Source: Rhodospirillales bacterium (GTDB lineage: Bacteria > Pseudomonadota > Alphaproteobacteria > Acetobacterales > Acetobacteraceae). From it: a stretch of DNA of 10,102 nt. The stretch spans positions 1-10,102 of the forward strand of contig JANXXW010000004.1 of assembly GCA_025350425.1 (NCBI GenBank). The letters run 5' to 3'. The notes beneath the pieces are model-generated. The model made no database searches. It worked only from the letters and a program-made list of their open reading frames with translations, and was not told the DNA's origin. Position numbers and translations under genes: made by a program. Below, piece after piece: positions 7,428 to 10,102 of the stretch; positions within the stretch are counted from its first letter, which is position 1; each line of letters begins with the position of its first letter.

Positions 7428-7461
7428 GGTGGTGGCGCGGCCAACCCGCCGCGCCACCATT
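7428..7461. terminator. Strong hairpin between convergent genes, probable bidirectional terminator
   Basis: TGGTGGCGCGG (7430-7440) pairs perfectly with CCGCGCCACCA (7449-7459) around an 8-base loop, and two G-T pairs could extend the stem. It begins directly after the binding-protein stop (7424) and ends just before the dehydrogenase stop (7464), so it lies at both 3' ends. The T run on the plus side is only three bases, so termination strength is uncertain. Confidence 0.65.
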
Positions 7462-7463
7462 TC

Positions 7464-8516
7464 CTACATCAGGAACACGCCTTTCCCGCCGGTCTGCCGA
7501 TTGAATGCGCGATAGGCCTCGTCGGCCTGCTCCAACGACCAGCGATCTGTGAACAGCGCATCGACATCCACCTTGCGCTCGACGACGAACCGGGCGCACT
7601 CGGCCTGCCCGATGGTCGAAAACGTCCAGCTCCCGATGACCGTGAGTTGCCGGCGCAGCAGATCGGGGCTGACGTCGATCCGCAGGTCGCCGCCTTCGCC
7701 GACGCACACCATCGTTCCCCACACCTTCGACGCGCGAATGGCGGCGATGCGGGCATCGGGCGAACTGGACGTGTCTAACGCCACATCGACTCCGCGCCCC
7801 TTGGTCAGCTCGCGAACTTGGCCCACCACGTCGTTCGAGCGTGGATCGACCGTGGCCCAGGCGCCGAATTCCGTGGCGCGCGCCAAACGTTCCGCGCTGA
7901 TATCCAGCGCGATCACCCGCGCGCCCATCGCCACCGCCAACTGCGTCGCCGAAAGCCCGACCGGCCCTTGTCCGAAAATGGCTATTGTGTCGCGGCCCGA
8001 CAGGTTGGCCCGCATCAATGCCCCATAGGCTGTGCCCGTGCCGCAGGAGATTGCCGCGCCGGCGGTAAAGGACAATGCCTCGTCCAACGGCAGCACGGTG
8101 TTGGCCGGGACCTTCAGATATCGGGCGTGCCCGCCATGCGCGTTGTTGCCGTACACCTGGATCGGCACTTCCTGGCATAGCTGCGTCCAGCCGGAACGGC
8201 ACTCGTTGCAGGCGTTACAGCCTTGGTAGTGATGCACCATCACGCGCTGCCCGACCTGGGCGCGCCTTTTATCGACGGCGGCGCCCACCGCGACGATCAC
8301 CCCGGCTGGCTCGTGTCCGACGATCACCGGTTCCAGGTTTACCGGTAATCCGGTTGCCGCGGCGCCACCGCCCTTCTGGCGGCGATACTGATGCAGGTCG
8401 CTGCCGCACATGCCCGACGCCTTCATCTCCAGCACGACGTCGTCCGGGCCGGGGCTCGGGTCCGGGAACTCCATGATCTCGACCTCGCAGTCGCCGTTGA
8501 ATATGATCCCGCGCAT
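7464..8516 (-). CDS. Zinc-dependent medium-chain alcohol dehydrogenase
   Basis: A 350-residue cytoplasmic oxidoreductase of the MDR superfamily, of usual length. Catalytic zinc ligands fit Cys37 (in GMCGSDLHQ) and His68-Glu69 (GHEPAG). Cys100, Cys103, Cys106 and Cys114 form the structural zinc lobe. The coenzyme motif GQGPVG is at 182-187, and Asp205 at the end of the second Rossmann strand favours NAD over NADP. The protein resembles threonine, sorbitol and butanediol-type dehydrogenases, but the substrate cannot be fixed. The start at 8516 is chosen because AAGGAG lies seven bases upstream and MRGIIFNGD matches the normal MDR N-terminus. A longer frame from 8597 adds 27 basic, unrelated residues. 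The stop is TAG. It converges on the binding-protein gene and may oxidise alcohols to ketones for the nearby monooxygenase, which is inference only. Confidence 0.92.
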   Translation of the reverse strand: MRGIIFNGDCEVEIMEFPDPSPGPDDVVLEMKASGMCGSDLHQYRRQKGGGAAATGLPVNLEPVIVGHEPAGVIVAVGAAVDKRRAQVGQRVMVHHYQGCNACNECRSGWTQLCQEVPIQVYGNNAHGGHARYLKVPANTVLPLDEALSFTAGAAISCGTGTAYGALMRANLSGRDTIAIFGQGPVGLSATQLAVAMGARVIALDISAERLARATEFGAWATVDPRSNDVVGQVRELTKGRGVDVALDTSSSPDARIAAIRASKVWGTMVCVGEGGDLRIDVSPDLLRRQLTVIGSWTFSTIGQAECARFVVERKVDVDALFTDRWSLEQADEAYRAFNRQTGGKGVFLM

Positions 8517-8522
8517 CGTTCG

Positions 8523-8531
8523 TCTCCTTTT
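8523..8531 (-). promoter_or_regulatory. Shine-Dalgarno site fixing the alcohol dehydrogenase start
   Basis: On the minus strand this reads AAAAGGAGA, with AAGGAG seven bases from the ATG at 8516. It rules in favour of that start over the upstream in-frame ATG at 8597. Confidence 0.75.
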
Positions 8532-8605
8532 CTGAACCGCCATTCGAGGGCGTTCCGGAAATCCTGCCACCCGATCGAGATGCCGTCGATGCCCCACGCG
8601 CCCGC

Positions 8606-8634
8606 TTGCACCCCATCACCCCCCTCGCTATAAG
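8606..8634 (+). promoter_or_regulatory. Candidate sigma-70 promoter of the rpmI-rplT-pheS operon
   Basis: A -35 box TTGCAC (8606-8611) and a -10 box TATAAG (8629-8634) are separated by exactly 17 bases. The bases after the -10 box are GC-rich (CCGCGG). In many bacteria such a discriminator goes with stringent control of ribosomal genes. Transcription would begin near 8641, about 80 bases before rpmI. Confidence 0.55.
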
Positions 8635-8712
8635 CCGCGGCTGTCTGCGAGTCCGGGCCTGGATGGGCATGCCCGGCCGCGACGACTGCCGTGTTTGGCA
8701 GGGATCAGTCAT

Positions 8713-8717
8713 AGGAG
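8713..8717 (+). promoter_or_regulatory. Shine-Dalgarno site fixing the rpmI start
   Basis: AGGAG lies six bases before the ATG at 8724. It directly abuts another in-frame ATG at 8718, which is therefore too close to be used. Confidence 0.75.
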
Positions 8718-8723
8718 ATGCAA

Positions 8724-8927
8724 ATGCCCAAGATGAAGACCAAGTCGTCGGTCAAGAAGCGCTTCAAAATCACCGCCACGGGCAAAGTGCTCGCCGGGCC
8801 GGGAAACAAGCGCCACGGCCTTATCAACCGCTCGCAGAAGATGAAGCGCCAGAACCGTGGCAGCCAGACGCTCACCGAAGCTGATGGCAACACGGTGAAG
8901 CAATGGGCTCCGTACGGTCTGCGGTAA
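8724..8927 (+). CDS. rpmI: 50S ribosomal protein L35
   Basis: A 67-residue very basic protein of the large ribosomal subunit. MPKMKTKSSVKKRF at the N-terminus, GKRH-type NKRHG near residue 30, and the C-terminal TLTEAD...VKQWAPYG pattern are classic L35. The start at 8724 gives the canonical MPKMKTKS and is supported by the AGGAG site. The ATG two codons earlier would add only Met-Gln. The gene opens an rpmI-rplT-pheS operon; infC, which precedes rpmI in enterobacteria, is absent here and the inverted dehydrogenase gene lies upstream instead. Confidence 0.97.
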   Translation: MPKMKTKSSVKKRFKITATGKVLAGPGNKRHGLINRSQKMKRQNRGSQTLTEADGNTVKQWAPYGLR

Positions 8928-8940
8928 GGGGAATTAGGCA

Positions 8941-9339
8941 ATGGCACGGGTAAAGCGCGGCGTAACAACGCACGCACGTCATAAGAAGGTAATCGATCAG
9001 TCGAAGGGCTTCTTCGGCCGCAGTTCGACCAATTACCGCATCGCGCTGGAGCGGCTCGAAAAGTCGCTGCAATATGCATATCGCGACCGCCGCGTTAAGA
9101 AGCGCGAGTTTCGTGGCCTGTGGATCCAGCGCATCAACGCGGCAACGCGTGAGCATGGCCTGATCTACAGCCGCTTCATCTTCGGGCTGAAGAAGGCCGG
9201 CATCGAGATGGACCGCAAGGTTCTCTCCGCCATCGCCTTCGACGATCCGGCATCCTTCGCCGAGATCGTGCAAAGCGTGAAGGCCGTGCTGGAAGCGGAA
9301 CCGGCAGCTGTTCACGAAGCAGAGCCTGCTCCGGTCTGA
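8941..9339 (+). CDS. rplT: 50S ribosomal protein L20 with a short acidic C-terminal tail
   Basis: A 132-residue early-assembly protein that binds 23S rRNA. The family pattern is complete: MARVKRGV at the start, HKKVI, KGFFGRSSTNYRIA near 22-35, RDRRVKKREFRGLWIQRINAA at 48-68, YSRFIFGLKKAGIEMDRKVL at 76-95 and DDPASFAEIV at 101-110. L20 usually ends near 118-120. Here 12-14 further residues form two near-copies of an EAEPA unit (118-122 and 126-130), an acidic, Ala/Pro-rich tail. The gene begins 13 bases after rpmI, so the two are surely co-transcribed. AAGGGGAA overlapping the rpmI stop is the likely ribosome site. Confidence 0.97.
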   Translation: MARVKRGVTTHARHKKVIDQSKGFFGRSSTNYRIALERLEKSLQYAYRDRRVKKREFRGLWIQRINAATREHGLIYSRFIFGLKKAGIEMDRKVLSAIAFDDPASFAEIVQSVKAVLEAEPAAVHEAEPAPV

Positions 9340-9346
9340 GAATTTA

Positions 9347-9388
9347 TCTCGACCGGGCCTCATAGATTTCGAGACCGGATTTTCGAGA
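9347..9388 (+). repeat. TCGAGA repeats with a complementary arm in the rplT-pheS gap
   Basis: TTTCGAGA occurs at 9367-9374 and again at 9381-9388, the second overlapping the first base of the pheS start codon. TCTCGA at 9347-9352 is complementary to the TCGAGA core of both. Two mutually exclusive short hairpins are therefore possible, one of which would cover the pheS start. The arms are only six bases, so this may be chance. Confidence 0.3.
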
Positions 9389-10102
9389 TGACCGATGACC
9401 TGCAAGCCTTGAGGCACGAAACCGATGCGGCCCTGTCAGCTGCATCGGATTTGCGTACCTGGGATACGATCCGCGTCGGCGTGCTCGGCAAAAGCGGCAA
9501 GTTGACCGCGTTGCTGAAGGAACTTGGCCGCGCCTCTCCCGAGGAACGGCGTGAGCGTGGTGCGGCACTGAACCGCCTCAAGGACGACCTCGGCGCCGCC
9601 ATCGAGCAGCGTCGCGTGGCGCTGGACGCGGCGGCGCTGGAATCGCGATTGGCCTCCGAGCGCATCGATGTCAGCCTGCCGCCCCGCCCCAGCCCCGCCG
9701 GGCTGATCCACCCGATCAGCCGCACCATGGACGAGATGGCCGCGATCTTCGGCGCCATGGGGTTCGAGATCGCCGAGGGGCCGGATATCGAGAGCGATTG
9801 GCTCAACTTCTCCGCCCTCAACATTCCCGCGCACCATCCCGCAAGGCAGGAACTAGATACTTTCTATCTGCCGGCCGTGGATGGCAGGTCGCCGCCGGTA
9901 TTGCGGACCCACACGTCACCGGTGCAGGCCCGCACCATGCTGGATCGTGCGCCGCCGTTCCGCATCATCGTTCCCGGCCGCACCTATCGCAGCGACCACG
10001 ACGCGACCCATTCGCCCATGTTCCATCAGGTTGAGGGTCTGGCACTCGGGCGCAACCTGACGCTTGGCCACCTGAAAGGCTGCCTGAGCGACTTTCTGCG
10101 CG
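9388..10102 (+). CDS. pheS: Phenylalanyl-tRNA synthetase alpha subunit, C-terminal part beyond right edge
   Basis: Catalytic subunit of the PheS2-PheT2 enzyme that charges tRNA-Phe in the cytoplasm. The first 238 codons are present and the frame is open at the right edge. The N-terminal coiled-coil region includes GVLGKSGKLTALLKEL near residues 31-46 and runs to about residue 95. The class II catalytic core follows with HPISRTMDEM, FGAMGFEIAEGPDIE, RTHTSPVQARTM and motif 2 PGRTYRSDHDATHSPMFHQVEGL. A small oddity is ELDTFY where MHDTFY or MQDTFY is usual. The start at 9388 lies 48 bases after rplT. GAG directly abuts the ATG, too close for a normal Shine-Dalgarno, so initiation may depend on coupling or on leader structure. 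The gene order rplT-pheS is conserved in many bacteria and pheT is expected next. Confidence 0.96.
   Translation, partial: MTDDLQALRHETDAALSAASDLRTWDTIRVGVLGKSGKLTALLKELGRASPEERRERGAALNRLKDDLGAAIEQRRVALDAAALESRLASERIDVSLPPRPSPAGLIHPISRTMDEMAAIFGAMGFEIAEGPDIESDWLNFSALNIPAHHPARQELDTFYLPAVDGRSPPVLRTHTSPVQARTMLDRAPPFRIIVPGRTYRSDHDATHSPMFHQVEGLALGRNLTLGHLKGCLSDFLR

Overview
The window is high-GC DNA, dense in genes, most likely from an alphaproteobacterium. The Acetobacteraceae/Rhodospirillales are my best guess. The grounds are a class II DAHP synthase, the cysS-trmJ pair, and an rpmI-rplT-pheS block with no infC directly upstream. The lineage is inferred from gene families and order, not from any database search.

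Layout. Positions 1-1937, minus strand: a divergent NRAMP-type transporter gene, followed 42 bases downstream by the first 213 codons of a class II DAHP synthase (entry to the shikimate pathway) that runs off the left edge. Positions 1938-2105: a divergent intergenic region with a near-perfect dyad. Positions 2106-4239, plus strand: cysS and, four bases later, a TrmJ-type tRNA 2'-O-methyltransferase. Positions 4294-8516: an accessory block of a type I Baeyer-Villiger monooxygenase (plus), an amino-acid/amide-type ABC substrate-binding protein (plus) and a zinc medium-chain alcohol dehydrogenase (minus). The last two genes converge on a strong hairpin that probably terminates both. Positions 8606-10102, plus strand: a well-formed sigma-70-like promoter, then rpmI, rplT and the first 238 codons of pheS, which runs off the right edge.

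The most unusual feature is in cysS. An otherwise intact cysteinyl-tRNA synthetase frame of 445 sense-length codons carries one in-frame TAG at codon 220 (2763-2765). It falls between the HIGH-type and KMSKS signatures, where the family usually has a sense codon. All family motifs continue in the same frame after the stop. The same gene ends in TAG, and so does the dehydrogenase, so wholesale TAG reassignment is unlikely. A sequencing or assembly error, a fresh nonsense mutation with a second cysS elsewhere, and amber suppression all remain possible.

A second point is that the NRAMP protein has lost parts of the canonical metal-site motifs: DVGS replaces DPGN in helix 1, and MPW replaces MPH in helix 6. 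It should not simply be called a manganese transporter.

The monooxygenase, binding protein and dehydrogenase could form a small uptake and oxidation module (alcohol to ketone to ester or lactone). No hydrolase and no ABC permease or ATPase is visible, so this link is inference. I did not find a convincing previously undescribed multi-gene system, CRISPR array, insertion sequence, tRNA or rRNA in the window.
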